Shown piece by piece: positions 46,144 through 54,551 of a stretch of DNA of 64,000 nucleotides. Each line of letters starts with the position of its first letter. The first letter of the stretch is position 1. The translations under genes and the position numbers were made by a program. Source of the stretch: Lysobacter sp. (GTDB lineage: Bacteria; Pseudomonadota; Gammaproteobacteria; Xanthomonadales; Xanthomonadaceae); the NCBI GenBank assembly GCA_027306995.1, contig DAHUXS010000021.1:124001-188000 (forward strand), given 5' to 3'. The notes below the pieces were generated by a model. The model saw only the letters and a list, made by a program, of their open reading frames with translations, was not told where the DNA came from and searched no databases.

Positions 46144-46985
46144 GCGCTGCGTTGCGGATTGGCGGCGATGCGATCGAAGAAGCTGGCGCTGCGATCGATC
46201 AGCAGGCGATGCTCGCGATCGATGGTGATCATGTGGTAGCTGTTGTCGAGCAGCAGCAATTCGGTCGGGCCGGACACGCTGCGCAGCACGACTTCGGCAT
46301 TGTCGAGGCTGGCGATGTCGTCGTCGCTGGCATGCGCGACCAGGCAGGGCGCGCTGACCTGCGACAACTGGCGGCGCACGCGTTTCGCCAGCTGATGGAG
46401 TTCCGCCAGCGAATGCCAGGGATTGCCGGGCAATCCGGCGATGCTGCTGTCGCTGCCCTGCATGGCCGTGCTGATCTGCGCGCGCAGGCGCTCGTCGCGG
46501 ATGCCGTAGGGCGGCTGTTCCATGAAGACGCGATCGCGGCCGATGTTGAATTTCTTCAGCAGCGGCAACAGGCCGGACAATCGCGCGATGCGCGGCACGC
46601 TCCAGCCGTCGTAACGGAAGGTCGCGCCATAGACGCCGACGCCATCGACCAGGTCGGGGCGATCGGCGGCGAGGTTGAGCGCGAGCAGCGCGCCCATCGA
46701 CAGGCCACCGACGAACAGGCGATCGCAATGCCCGCGCAGGCGTTCCGCCCCGGTCTGCACGCTCGCCGCCCAGTCCTGCCAGCGCGTCGCCAGCAAGTCG
46801 TCCATATCGCCGCAATGCCCGGCCAATTGCACACCGAACACGGTGAAGCCACGCCGGTTGAGGCCACGCGCCAGCAGGCGCATTTCGTTGGGCGTGCCGG
46901 TGAGGCCGTGGGTCAGCAGGACGGCATTGGGGCCGCCTTCGTAGAAGAATTCGGCCGTCTGTAGCGGGAAGGGTGCTTCGTTCAC
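46140..46985 (-). CDS. Alpha/beta hydrolase (carboxylesterase-like)
   Basis: A 281-residue serine hydrolase related to the carboxylesterase Est30/monoacylglycerol lipase group. The oxyanion region is VLLTHGLTGTPNEMR, the nucleophile elbow GGLSMGA, the acid probably Asp in AHASDDDIAS and the His in NSYHMIT. In this cluster it could act as a thioesterase or deacylase. GTG start. First gene of the minus-strand operon, coupled by ATGA to the transporter pair. Confidence 0.85.
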   Translation of the reverse strand: MNEAPFPLQTAEFFYEGGPNAVLLTHGLTGTPNEMRLLARGLNRRGFTVFGVQLAGHCGDMDDLLATRWQDWAASVQTGAERLRGHCDRLFVGGLSMGALLALNLAADRPDLVDGVGVYGATFRYDGWSVPRIARLSGLLPLLKKFNIGRDRVFMEQPPYGIRDERLRAQISTAMQGSDSSIAGLPGNPWHSLAELHQLAKRVRRQLSQVSAPCLVAHASDDDIASLDNAEVVLRSVSGPTELLLLDNSYHMITIDREHRLLIDRSASFFDRIAANPQRSA

Positions 46986-46997
46986 GCCGCCAGCTTG

Positions 46998-48407
46998 TCA
47001 GCCAGCGGTTTCACCGACCTTTCCGGGAGTATCTGCGGCAGGTAACAAAAGCTCCACCCGCAGGCCGCCTGCGCTGCCGCGCGCATAGCGCACGCGTCCG
47101 CCATAGCGTGACAACACCTCCTCGACGATCGCCAGGCCCAGGCCGCTGCCGCCATTGCCGCCAGCCACCTGGAAGAAGCGTTCGCCGAGCCGGGTCAGCA
47201 CGGCGTCGTCGACACCGGGGCCGTCGTCTTCCATCGCCAGTTCGATGGTGCCGCCCTGTTGCGACAGGCTCACCGTCGCGACATGGCCACGACCGGCATG
47301 GTGCAGGGCATTGTCGATCAGGTTGTCGAGTGCTTCCTGCAACGCGGCGGCATCGATCATCGCGAACAACGCGCCTTGCTGCGACGCTTCGTAGCCGAGA
47401 TCGACGCCGGCGCGCAATGCATCGGGCACGCGTTCGCCGACCATCTCGGGGATGACGACGGACAGATCGACGCGTTGCGGCAGCGTCGCCTGTACTGACT
47501 GCACGCGCGCCAGCGACAGCAGTTGTTCGGCGATGCGCGAGGTGCGGTCGGTCAATCGCGCAACATGGCCGAGTGCATCCTCCAGCACTTCCGGGCGCGG
47601 ATCGGCGAGCGCGCGTTCGGAGTGCAGGCGCAGGCCGGCCAGCGGCGTGCGCAGCTGGTGGGCGGCGTCGGCGATGAAGCGCGATTGCACCGCCAAGGCC
47701 TCGCGCAGGTTGGAGACCAGGGTGTCGATGGTGCTGGCGAGCGGCGCGACTTCCGAAGGAACATCGGCATCGAGCAATGGCTTGTGCAGGGCGTCGCCGC
47801 GACGCAGGCGCGCGATCAGCGGATCCAGCTGTTTCAAGCCGGTATCGATGCCGCTGCGGATCACGAAGACCAAGCCGAGCACCATCAGCAACAGGGTCGG
47901 AATGGTCAGCAGCAGGATGCGTTGCGCCCAACGCCGACGATCTGTGAAGCTTTCGGCGACCGTGACCATCACGGTGTCGCTGGGATCGACCTTGGGATGG
48001 AACGAGCGCGACGCCAGGCGCAGATGGCGTTCGGCGCGAATCGTCGACAGCTTGACCGGCTCGTTGACCGTGGCTGTCAGCGATGCCATGGGCGGTTTGA
48101 AGTTGGCCGCGATCACGCCTTTGTGGACGCTGGTGATGGAATAGAACTGGAAGCCGTCGGGGTCGTACTGGATCAGGAACAGGGCCTGCGGCGAGAACGC
48201 GCGGAAGGTTTCCGGCTGCGTGTCCATCAGGTTGACGACGGAATCGACCTGCTCGACCAGTTCGGCATCGTGGGCGCGATTGGCGTAGTAACGCGCCATC
48301 TCGTAAGTCACCAGGCCGGCGATCAACGCCAGTACGGTCAACGGCACGCTGAGGTACACCAGCAGGCTGCGATACAGGCTGGTGCGCCGCGGCGCGCGGT
48401 CATTCAT
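46998..48407 (-). CDS. Sensor histidine kinase, TctE/QseC-like
   Basis: A 469-residue membrane kinase: helix 1 at about 13-35, periplasmic sensor to about 160, helix 2 at about 165-185, then HAMP-like linker and a DHp domain with phospho-acceptor His250 (FIADAAHQLRTPLAGL), followed by N box (DNLIDNALHHA), DGPG and GSGLGLAIV of the ATPase domain. ATG 48407 lies 8 bases inside the response-regulator gene; a TTG at 48413 is also in frame. Partner of the adjacent OmpR-type regulator. Confidence 0.92.
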   Translation of the reverse strand: MNDRAPRRTSLYRSLLVYLSVPLTVLALIAGLVTYEMARYYANRAHDAELVEQVDSVVNLMDTQPETFRAFSPQALFLIQYDPDGFQFYSITSVHKGVIAANFKPPMASLTATVNEPVKLSTIRAERHLRLASRSFHPKVDPSDTVMVTVAESFTDRRRWAQRILLLTIPTLLLMVLGLVFVIRSGIDTGLKQLDPLIARLRRGDALHKPLLDADVPSEVAPLASTIDTLVSNLREALAVQSRFIADAAHQLRTPLAGLRLHSERALADPRPEVLEDALGHVARLTDRTSRIAEQLLSLARVQSVQATLPQRVDLSVVIPEMVGERVPDALRAGVDLGYEASQQGALFAMIDAAALQEALDNLIDNALHHAGRGHVATVSLSQQGGTIELAMEDDGPGVDDAVLTRLGERFFQVAGGNGGSGLGLAIVEEVLSRYGGRVRYARGSAGGLRVELLLPAADTPGKVGETAG

Positions 48408-49074
48408 CGCCAAGGGGTTCCAGCAGGTAACCGAGGCCGCGCACGGTACGCAGGCGCACGCCGCAATCCTGGATCTTGCGGCGCAGGCGATGCAACGCGA
48501 TGTCGAGGCCGTTGTCGGTGAGCTCGTTGTCCCAGGCGCAGATCGTTTCCATCATCTGGGCGCGACTGACGATGCGGCCGGCGCGCGCGGCGAGCAGCGA
48601 GACCAGGGCGAATTCGCGGGCGGTGAGTTCGATCGGGCCATTCGGTCCGCGCGCGCGCTGGTCGCCGGGATCGATCGCCAGTCCGCCGACCTCCAATTCG
48701 GTTGCGCCTTGCGCCGAACCGCGGCGCAGATGGGCGCGCACGCGGGCGTCGAACTCGGCGATCGCGAATGGCTTGACCAGGTAGTCGTCGGCGCCGAGAT
48801 CGAGGATGCGCACGCGTTCGTTCAAGGCTTCGCCGGCGCTGACCACCAGGATCGGGGTATCGATGCGCGCCGCGCGCAAGCGGCGGATCACTTCGCCGCC
48901 TTCCAGCGAAGGCAGGCCGATGTCGAGGATCAGCAATTGATAGACGCCGCTTTTGCCAGCCTGTTCGGCCTGCTTGCCGTCGCCCACGCAATCGACCGCG
49001 TGGCCGCGCGCGACCAGCAGGTTCTGCATGCCGGCGGCGATGTGGGCGTCGTCTTCCGCGATGAGGATGCGCAT
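48400..49074 (-). CDS. OmpR-family response regulator, TctD-like
   Basis: A 224-residue regulator with receiver domain (Asp10/Asp9 pocket, phospho-Asp51 in LILDIGLPS, Lys101 in YLVKPF) and a winged-helix DNA-binding domain (ELTAREFALVSLLAARAGRIVSR, LDIALHRLRRKI, RTVRGLGYLL). It is four bases downstream of an outer-membrane-type gene and overlaps its kinase, so it is autoregulated with two envelope proteins if the operon reads through. Confidence 0.93.
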   Translation of the reverse strand: MRILIAEDDAHIAAGMQNLLVARGHAVDCVGDGKQAEQAGKSGVYQLLILDIGLPSLEGGEVIRRLRAARIDTPILVVSAGEALNERVRILDLGADDYLVKPFAIAEFDARVRAHLRRGSAQGATELEVGGLAIDPGDQRARGPNGPIELTAREFALVSLLAARAGRIVSRAQMMETICAWDNELTDNGLDIALHRLRRKIQDCGVRLRTVRGLGYLLEPLGDE

Positions 49075-49078
49075 GGCG

Positions 49079-49843
49079 CTACTTTAGTACCTGGACCCCG
49101 AGATAGAACACCGGGGTGGCGCGTGGTCGTTCACCCGAGATTTGCCGACCCAGCGAAGCCATGAAGACCAGGTGCTCGCTGATCGGGTGACGGGTCCCGA
49201 GATTGATGATGGTCTGCGTCGTCCCGTGGTCGTCGCGGCTGCCGTTGATCTCGGCCAGGCACTGCCAGTCGCGTGGGCACGGACGCGCCCAGAACATTCC
49301 GGCCTGCCAGGCGTCGTTCCCCTTCTCGACGAAGTGGCGCACCACCTCGACACCCAGCGACGACTTGCCGAAGGTCTTGACGACCTGCAGCGGCAGCTGG
49401 AATTCCTGTGTCGCCGGACTCAGGTCCTTGCGGCGTGCCGCGGGCGGACCCGGCAGGATCCAGTGCGGCTGGATCGCCATGCTCACGCCGGCCTTGTCCT
49501 CGTCGAGGAAACGCCAGCGCAGGGCGAGTTCGGTGCCACCGATGCCGGAGGCGAAGGCCGATCCCGGTTCGCGGCGATGCGCCCACGCCGGATGCACCGT
49601 CAGCTGGATGCGTTCGCCCAAGCCATAATTGATGTCGGCATCAGGCGCGATGACATTCCATGTATCGCCGGTGCGGTCGCCGGTCGCGGCGAGATTGATC
49701 TCCCAATGGCCATCGCCGGGCGAACCGGTGTCGTTGGTGATCAGTGGCGGCCCCGCCTGCGCGAAGGCGACGTGCGGAAGGCAGGTGCAGGCGATCAGGA
49801 CGAGCGAAAACCATCCCCGGCGAACGCGATGAAGCGCCATCAT
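49079..49843 (-). CDS. Predicted outer-membrane protein, MetA-pathway/transporter-like barrel
   Basis: A 254-residue exported protein with signal peptide ending AFAQA, then GPPLITNDTGSPGDGHWEINL, a phrase common in uncharacterised barrel proteins annotated as transporters (phenol MetA-type). Beta strands alternate through the sequence and the end is FYLGVQVLK. The first ATG of a double ATG at 49843 is taken as start; a TTG at 49852 directly abuts the stop of the upstream gene. Function unknown, operon suggests an envelope stress or solute response. Confidence 0.68.
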   Translation of the reverse strand: MMALHRVRRGWFSLVLIACTCLPHVAFAQAGPPLITNDTGSPGDGHWEINLAATGDRTGDTWNVIAPDADINYGLGERIQLTVHPAWAHRREPGSAFASGIGGTELALRWRFLDEDKAGVSMAIQPHWILPGPPAARRKDLSPATQEFQLPLQVVKTFGKSSLGVEVVRHFVEKGNDAWQAGMFWARPCPRDWQCLAEINGSRDDHGTTQTIINLGTRHPISEHLVFMASLGRQISGERPRATPVFYLGVQVLK

Positions 49844-49848
49844 CAAAA

Positions 49849-50661
49849 TCAATGTGCTTTGGTCGCAGGCCGTTGCGGGAAGATCAGGATGCCCAGCACG
49901 ATCGCTGCGAGCAATATCAGCGAACCGCCATAGCGGCTGAGTTCGAGTCCGCCCTGGGCGTCCGGCTTGTCGAGGAAATCGCCGACCACGGCGCCCAGTG
50001 GTCGCGTGAGCACGAACGCGGCCCAGAACAGCGCAGTGCGCGAGACCTTGGTCGTGAAGTACAGGAACGTGACCAGCAGCAGCAAGCCGCCGAAGATCAT
50101 GATGCTGCCGGTATAGCCGTCGCTTTGGCTATCGGAAACCCAGTCACCCAACGCGGTGCCCAGCGTCTGCGAGAAAGTGATGGTGAGCCAGTAGAACAGT
50201 TCCGAGCGGCCGTCGCGCACGCTCTCGACTGCAATCGTGCCGGTGCTGCGATACCAGGTGAACAGCGTTGCCAGCAGCAACGCCAGCAGCAGCAGCGAAC
50301 CGCCGGGGTAGCCGATTCCGAGCGAGCGATCGGCGAAATCCGCCAGCGTGGTACCGACGGTGGTGCTGGCGATGATGGCGAACCAGTACAACCATTTGTT
50401 GAAGCGCGGCGCGCGAATCTGCAACGCCACTGCCGCCGCGAACACCAGCGCGAAGATGGCGGTCCCGATCAGATAACCAGGATGCCAGGCGACGGCGCTG
50501 GCCTCCGGCGTGGTCTCGCCCAGCCACGACATGGTGACGGCATCGCCGCCGATTTCACCGAAAGTGGTCGCCAGGATCTTGATGATCCAGAAGCCGAGGG
50601 TGATCGCGGGAACCTTGGCCACCCAGTCGGCCGGGCCGTTGTCTCGGGAAAGATCGTTCAT
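49849..50661 (-). CDS. COG4705-type polytopic membrane protein
   Basis: A 270-residue protein with about eight membrane helices arranged as repeats; each repeat has a TT-x-G-D/TLADF/TALGDW/VVGDF motif following a helix (TTFGEIGGDAVTMSW, TVGTTLADFADRS, TLGTALGDWVSDS, PLGAVVGDFLDKP). This four-fold repeated pattern is the hallmark of COG4705 proteins, described only as membrane proteins. The conserved Gly-Asp residues could line a metal or proton path. First gene of an operon with the outer-membrane protein and the two-component system. Confidence 0.85.
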   Translation of the reverse strand: MNDLSRDNGPADWVAKVPAITLGFWIIKILATTFGEIGGDAVTMSWLGETTPEASAVAWHPGYLIGTAIFALVFAAAVALQIRAPRFNKWLYWFAIIASTTVGTTLADFADRSLGIGYPGGSLLLLALLLATLFTWYRSTGTIAVESVRDGRSELFYWLTITFSQTLGTALGDWVSDSQSDGYTGSIMIFGGLLLLVTFLYFTTKVSRTALFWAAFVLTRPLGAVVGDFLDKPDAQGGLELSRYGGSLILLAAIVLGILIFPQRPATKAH

Positions 50662-50747
50662 GCAGGCATCGTACGGCGGAAAGCCCGTATGGTGGCCGGG
50701 CCTTCCCGATGGCGTGTTAAACGAAGCTTTCAGGCTCCGGGGTTTCG

Positions 50748-51764
50748 TCAGAAGGCGTGATCGAAACCGACTTCTCCCGTCACCCCGAGCTGGTAGGCGC
50801 TGACACGACGCTCGAAGAAGTTGGTCAGTTCCTGCACGTCCTGCAGCTCCATGAACGGCAGCGGATTGCGCACGTTGTAGCGCTTCTCCATGCCCAGCTT
50901 GGCGAAGTGGTTGTCGGCGCAGTGCTGCAGGTACTGGCGCATGTCGCGCTCGGAAATGCCGGCCACGCCGCCCGACAGCACGTCGGAAGCGAACTGCATC
51001 TCGCACTCGATCGCTTCTTCCAGCATGGCATGGACCTGCTGCTTCATCTCGTCGTCGAACAAGTCGGGCTCTTCCTCGCGCACGGTGCGCACCGCCTCGA
51101 AGGCGAATTCCATGTGGCAGGACTCGTCGCGGAACACCCAGTTGGTGCCCGAGGCCAGCCCCGGCAGCAGGCCGCGCGAGCGGAAGTGGTAGACGTAGGC
51201 GAACGCGGCGAAGAAGAACAGGCCTTCGATGCATGCAGCGAAGCAGATCTGGTTGAGCAGGAACTGGCGGCGCTGTTCGCGTGTTTCGATGCGATCGAGG
51301 CCCTGGATCGAGTCGATCCACTTGAAGCAGAACTCGGCCTTCTTGCGGATCGACGGGATGTTCTCGATCGCGGCGAAGGCGCGGGCACGCTCCAACGGGT
51401 CGGGCAGGTAGTTGTCGAGCAGGGTGAGGTAGAACTGCACGTGCAGCGCTTCCTCGTACAGCTGGCGCGACAGGTACATGCGCGCTTCCGGCGCGTTGAG
51501 ATGCTTGTAGAGATTGAGCACCAGGTTGTTGGCGACGATCGAATCTCCGGTGGCGAAGAACGCCACCAGTCGGTGGATGAGATGGCGATCGGCCGGCGAC
51601 ATCTTGGCGTGGAGGTCGGTGATGTCGATCTGGAAATCGATCTCCTCCACTGTCCAGGTGTTGCGCACGGCGTTGCGGTACATCTCGTAGAACTGCGGAT
51701 AACGCATCGGCCGCAGGGTGAGTTCGAAGCCGGGGTCGAGCAGGCGGGTGACGATCGCGTTCAT
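50748..51764 (-). CDS. nrdB: Ribonucleotide reductase beta subunit, class I
   Basis: Houses the diiron-tyrosyl cofactor that starts the radical for dNTP synthesis. In the 338 residues the iron ligands are visible: Asp74 (ATGDSIVANN), Glu105 and His108 (YEEALHVQFY), Glu180 (CIEGLFF), Glu214 and His217 (DESCHMEF). The radical Tyr is Tyr112, four residues after His108, so it is a class Ia-type subunit. Start overlaps the nrdA stop (ATGA). Confidence 0.94.
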   Translation of the reverse strand: MNAIVTRLLDPGFELTLRPMRYPQFYEMYRNAVRNTWTVEEIDFQIDITDLHAKMSPADRHLIHRLVAFFATGDSIVANNLVLNLYKHLNAPEARMYLSRQLYEEALHVQFYLTLLDNYLPDPLERARAFAAIENIPSIRKKAEFCFKWIDSIQGLDRIETREQRRQFLLNQICFAACIEGLFFFAAFAYVYHFRSRGLLPGLASGTNWVFRDESCHMEFAFEAVRTVREEEPDLFDDEMKQQVHAMLEEAIECEMQFASDVLSGGVAGISERDMRQYLQHCADNHFAKLGMEKRYNVRNPLPFMELQDVQELTNFFERRVSAYQLGVTGEVGFDHAF

Positions 51765-54136
51765 TGGCAGGCTCCGCAGCTTTCCGGATTCTCGAGCGAG
51801 CAGGCGACCGCTTCGGCCGGCGTGTAGCTTCCCACCGTGGTCTTGGCGATGCGCGTCGCCGGGCGCGAGCGCAGGTAATAGGTGGTCTTGATGCCGCGTC
51901 GCCATGCATGCATGTACATCGACGACAGCGCGCCGATGTTCGGGCTTTCCATGAACAGGTTGAGCGATGCCGACTGGTCGATGAAGGCGCCGCGATCGGC
52001 GGCCATGTCGATCAGGCTGCGCATCGGCAGTTCCCACGCGGTGCGATAGACCTGACGCAGCGTCTCCGGAATCGCGGGGATGCCCTGGATCGATCCTTCG
52101 GCCAGCTTGATGGTGTCGCGCATTTCCGGCGTCCACATCCCGAGCTTCTTCAACTCGTCGACCAGGTAGCGATTCACCTGCAGGAAATCGCCGGACAGCG
52201 TCTCGCGCTTGAACAGGTTGCTGACCTGCGGTTCCACGCATTCGTAGCAGCCGGCGATCGAGGCGATGGTCGCGGTCGGCGCGATCGCGATCAACAGCGA
52301 ATTGCGCAGGCCATGCTCGCGGATGCGGGCGCGCAGCGTGTCCCAGCGCTCCATCTGTTCCGGCTTCACGTCCCATGCGTCGAATTGCAGCTCGCCCAGC
52401 GATGCGCGGGTGTCGGCGAACGAGGCATGCGCACCCTTGGCCATCGCCAGCTCGCAGGAAGCGTCGAGCGCATGGAAATAGATCGCCTCCGCGATCTCGC
52501 GCGACAGCGTGCGTGCTTCCTCGCTGTCGAAGGCCAGGCGCTTGCGGAAGAACACATCCTGCAGGCCCATGCAGCCGAGTCCGACCGGCCGCCAGCGCAG
52601 GTTGCCGCGACGCGCCGGTTCGATCGGATAGAAGTTGAGGTCGATCACGCGATCGAGCTGCGCCACCGCCTGGCGCACGGTTTCGCCGAGTTTGGTGAAA
52701 TCGAATTCGCCGTCTGCGTCGAAATGGCGGGCGAGGTTGATCGAGCCGAGGTTGCACACCGCGGTTTCCTCGGCGGACGTCACTTCGAGAATCTCGGTGC
52801 ACAGGTTGGACAGATGGATCACGTTGCGCTCGCGCAGCGTCTGGTTGCTGGCGCGGTTGCACTTGTCCTTGAAGGTCACCCAGCCGTTTCCGGTCTCGGC
52901 CAGCGTGCGCATCATCCGTGCGTAGAGCTTGCGCGCCGGGATCGTCTTCGCGGCCTTGCCTTGGGCTTCCGCCTGCAGGTAAGCGGTGTTGAACGCATCG
53001 TTGTGCAGATCGACCAGCTCCGGCACCGTACCGGGATCGAACAGCGACCATTCCTGGTCGGTTTCGACGCGCTGCATGAAGAGATCCGGCACCCAGTTCG
53101 CCAGGTTGAGGTTGTGGGTGCGGCGTGCCTCGTCGCCGGTGTTGTCGCGCAATTCGAGGAAGTCCTCGATATCGGCGTGCCAGGTTTCCAGGTAGACGCA
53201 GGCCGCGCCCTTGCGCTTGCCGCCCTGGTTCACCGCCATCACCGAGGAGTCCAGCGTCTTCAACCACGGCACGATGCCGTTGGAATGGCCATTGGTGGAG
53301 CGGATCAGCGCACCGCGTGCGCGCACGCGGCTGTAGCTCACGCCGATGCCGCCACTGAACTTCGACAGCTGGGCGATCTCGCCGTAGCGGGCGTAGATCG
53401 ATTCCAGCGTGTCCTGCGGCGAGTCGAGCAGGAAGCACGACGACAGCTGTTCGTGGCGCGTGCCGGAATTGAACAGGGTCGGCGAACTCGGGAGATATTC
53501 CAGTGCGCTCATCGTCGTGTACAGGGCGAGCGCTTCGGTCACGTCCTCGCTCAGCGCGCAGGCGATGCGCAGGAAGAACTGTTGCGGCGTTTCGATCACC
53601 TTGCGGCTGTGCGGATGGCGCAGCAGATAGCGGTCATAGAGCGTGCGCAGCCCGAAATAATCGAAATGACGGTCCTGCGTCGGGTCGATGGCGTCGTTGA
53701 GCTTGCGGGCGTTGGCCTGCACGAAATCGAGCAGGCGATCGTTGATCAATCCGACTTCATGCCCGCGTGCCACCGACTGCGAGAACGCGTGGATTTCCTG
53801 TCCCGCCACTTCCTTGGCGATCGCCCCGGCCAGCAGTCGCGCCGCCAGCTTGCCGTACTCGGGCTCTTCGCCGGTCAACAGCGCTGCGGTGCGGATCGAC
53901 AATTCGTCGAGCTCGCGCGTGGTCGCGCCGTCGTAGAGGCCGGAAATCGTGCGTGTCGCCACGCGCATCGGGTCGATCGCGTACAGGCCTTCGCTGCAAC
54001 GCTGGATCGCAAACACGATCTTGTTGAGATCGACCGATTGGCGTGCGCCATTGCGCTTGGTCACCATCATCGCCAGCGCGTTGTGCGGCGGCGTCAGTGC
54101 GAATTGCGGGTCGTGGGATTGCAGGGATGTGGACAT
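51761..54136 (-). CDS. nrdA: Ribonucleotide reductase alpha subunit, class I
   Basis: The 791-residue catalytic subunit reducing ribonucleoside diphosphates. An N-terminal ATP-cone (VTKRNGARQSVDLNKIVFAI) for allosteric control precedes the barrel. Active-site cysteines are in QLSSCFLLDS, LSNLCTEI and ETAVCNLGSINLA; the C-terminal redox pair is ESCGACQ. ATG 54136 is chosen because alternatives upstream fall within the leader. It is preceded by a cobalamin riboswitch and two NrdR boxes. Confidence 0.95.
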   Translation of the reverse strand: MSTSLQSHDPQFALTPPHNALAMMVTKRNGARQSVDLNKIVFAIQRCSEGLYAIDPMRVATRTISGLYDGATTRELDELSIRTAALLTGEEPEYGKLAARLLAGAIAKEVAGQEIHAFSQSVARGHEVGLINDRLLDFVQANARKLNDAIDPTQDRHFDYFGLRTLYDRYLLRHPHSRKVIETPQQFFLRIACALSEDVTEALALYTTMSALEYLPSSPTLFNSGTRHEQLSSCFLLDSPQDTLESIYARYGEIAQLSKFSGGIGVSYSRVRARGALIRSTNGHSNGIVPWLKTLDSSVMAVNQGGKRKGAACVYLETWHADIEDFLELRDNTGDEARRTHNLNLANWVPDLFMQRVETDQEWSLFDPGTVPELVDLHNDAFNTAYLQAEAQGKAAKTIPARKLYARMMRTLAETGNGWVTFKDKCNRASNQTLRERNVIHLSNLCTEILEVTSAEETAVCNLGSINLARHFDADGEFDFTKLGETVRQAVAQLDRVIDLNFYPIEPARRGNLRWRPVGLGCMGLQDVFFRKRLAFDSEEARTLSREIAEAIYFHALDASCELAMAKGAHASFADTRASLGELQFDAWDVKPEQMERWDTLRARIREHGLRNSLLIAIAPTATIASIAGCYECVEPQVSNLFKRETLSGDFLQVNRYLVDELKKLGMWTPEMRDTIKLAEGSIQGIPAIPETLRQVYRTAWELPMRSLIDMAADRGAFIDQSASLNLFMESPNIGALSSMYMHAWRRGIKTTYYLRSRPATRIAKTTVGSYTPAEAVACSLENPESCGACQ

Positions 54137-54312
54137 GGCGTCGTCTCGCATGGACGCACGGATCGCATGGCTGTCCCGCGCAGCCAGGCGGCGAAAGGGA
54201 TCGGCGGAATGTGGGCCACGGATACGACGGCGCCACCATTCGCGGCGACGCCCCCTCGGGCGGCGGATTGCTCCGCATGCCGGCACCGCGCGTGCGTGCA
54301 AAGCGCGCGGCT

Positions 54313-54501
54313 GTCGGCAGGTCTTCGGACTTACGGGCGCGAAGGACGGAGCCTTCTCCTAACCGCCGCTTCCCGGATCGCTCCAGTGCATGTGGCGGGT
54401 TCGTTCCCGATTACCGCTGCGGGGCAGTGCCGGAATTGGCCTCGCAAGGCCGCACCGACTTCCCTTTTCATCCGGCGATCGAACCCACCGCCGGAACCGA
54501 C
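54313..54501 (-). promoter_or_regulatory. Cobalamin riboswitch upstream of nrdAB
   Basis: On the minus strand the leader has the B12-box-like AGTCCGAAGACCTGCC (54316-54331), the core GCCCCGCAGCGGTAATC (about 54410-54426) and the AAAAGGGAAG loop (about 54459-54468). Closing GTCGG/CCGAC ends pair at 54501 and 54313. These are the conserved aptamer elements in proper order. B12 would be expected to turn off this B12-independent reductase, as in other bacteria that also carry the B12-dependent NrdJ. The remaining 176 bases to the ATG form the expression platform. Confidence 0.9.
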
Positions 54502-54503
54502 GA

Positions 54504-54519
54504 CCACAACATATTGGGT
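54504..54519 (-). promoter_or_regulatory. NrdR box overlapping the nrdA -10
   Basis: On the minus strand ACCCAATATGTTGTGG matches the NrdR consensus (acaCwAtATaTwGtgt) at 13 of 16 positions. It overlaps the predicted -10 and lies exactly 32 bp from a second box, the usual helical spacing. Confidence 0.75.
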
Positions 54520-54536
54520 CGCCCGGACTCTGTCAA
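54508..54536 (-). promoter_or_regulatory. Predicted nrdAB promoter
   Basis: Minus strand: a perfect TTGACA at 54536-54531, a 17-base spacer, then TATGTT (4 of 6 to TATAAT) at 54513-54508. Transcription would start near 54501, exactly where the riboswitch aptamer begins. Confidence 0.75.
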
Positions 54537-54551
54537 CACGAATTATGGTGT
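54536..54551 (-). promoter_or_regulatory. NrdR box overlapping the nrdA -35
   Basis: ACACCATAATTCGTGT on the minus strand matches the NrdR consensus at 12 of 16 positions with perfect ACAC/GTGT ends. It abuts the -35 and touches the stop codon of the neighbouring DsbA-family gene. Confidence 0.7.

Noticed and set aside
50678..50706. Hairpin GGAAAGCCCG/CGGGCCTTCC after nrdB as intrinsic terminator
   Set aside because: The stem of about 10 bp has no T-tract on either strand; could act in termination, but there is not enough to call it.
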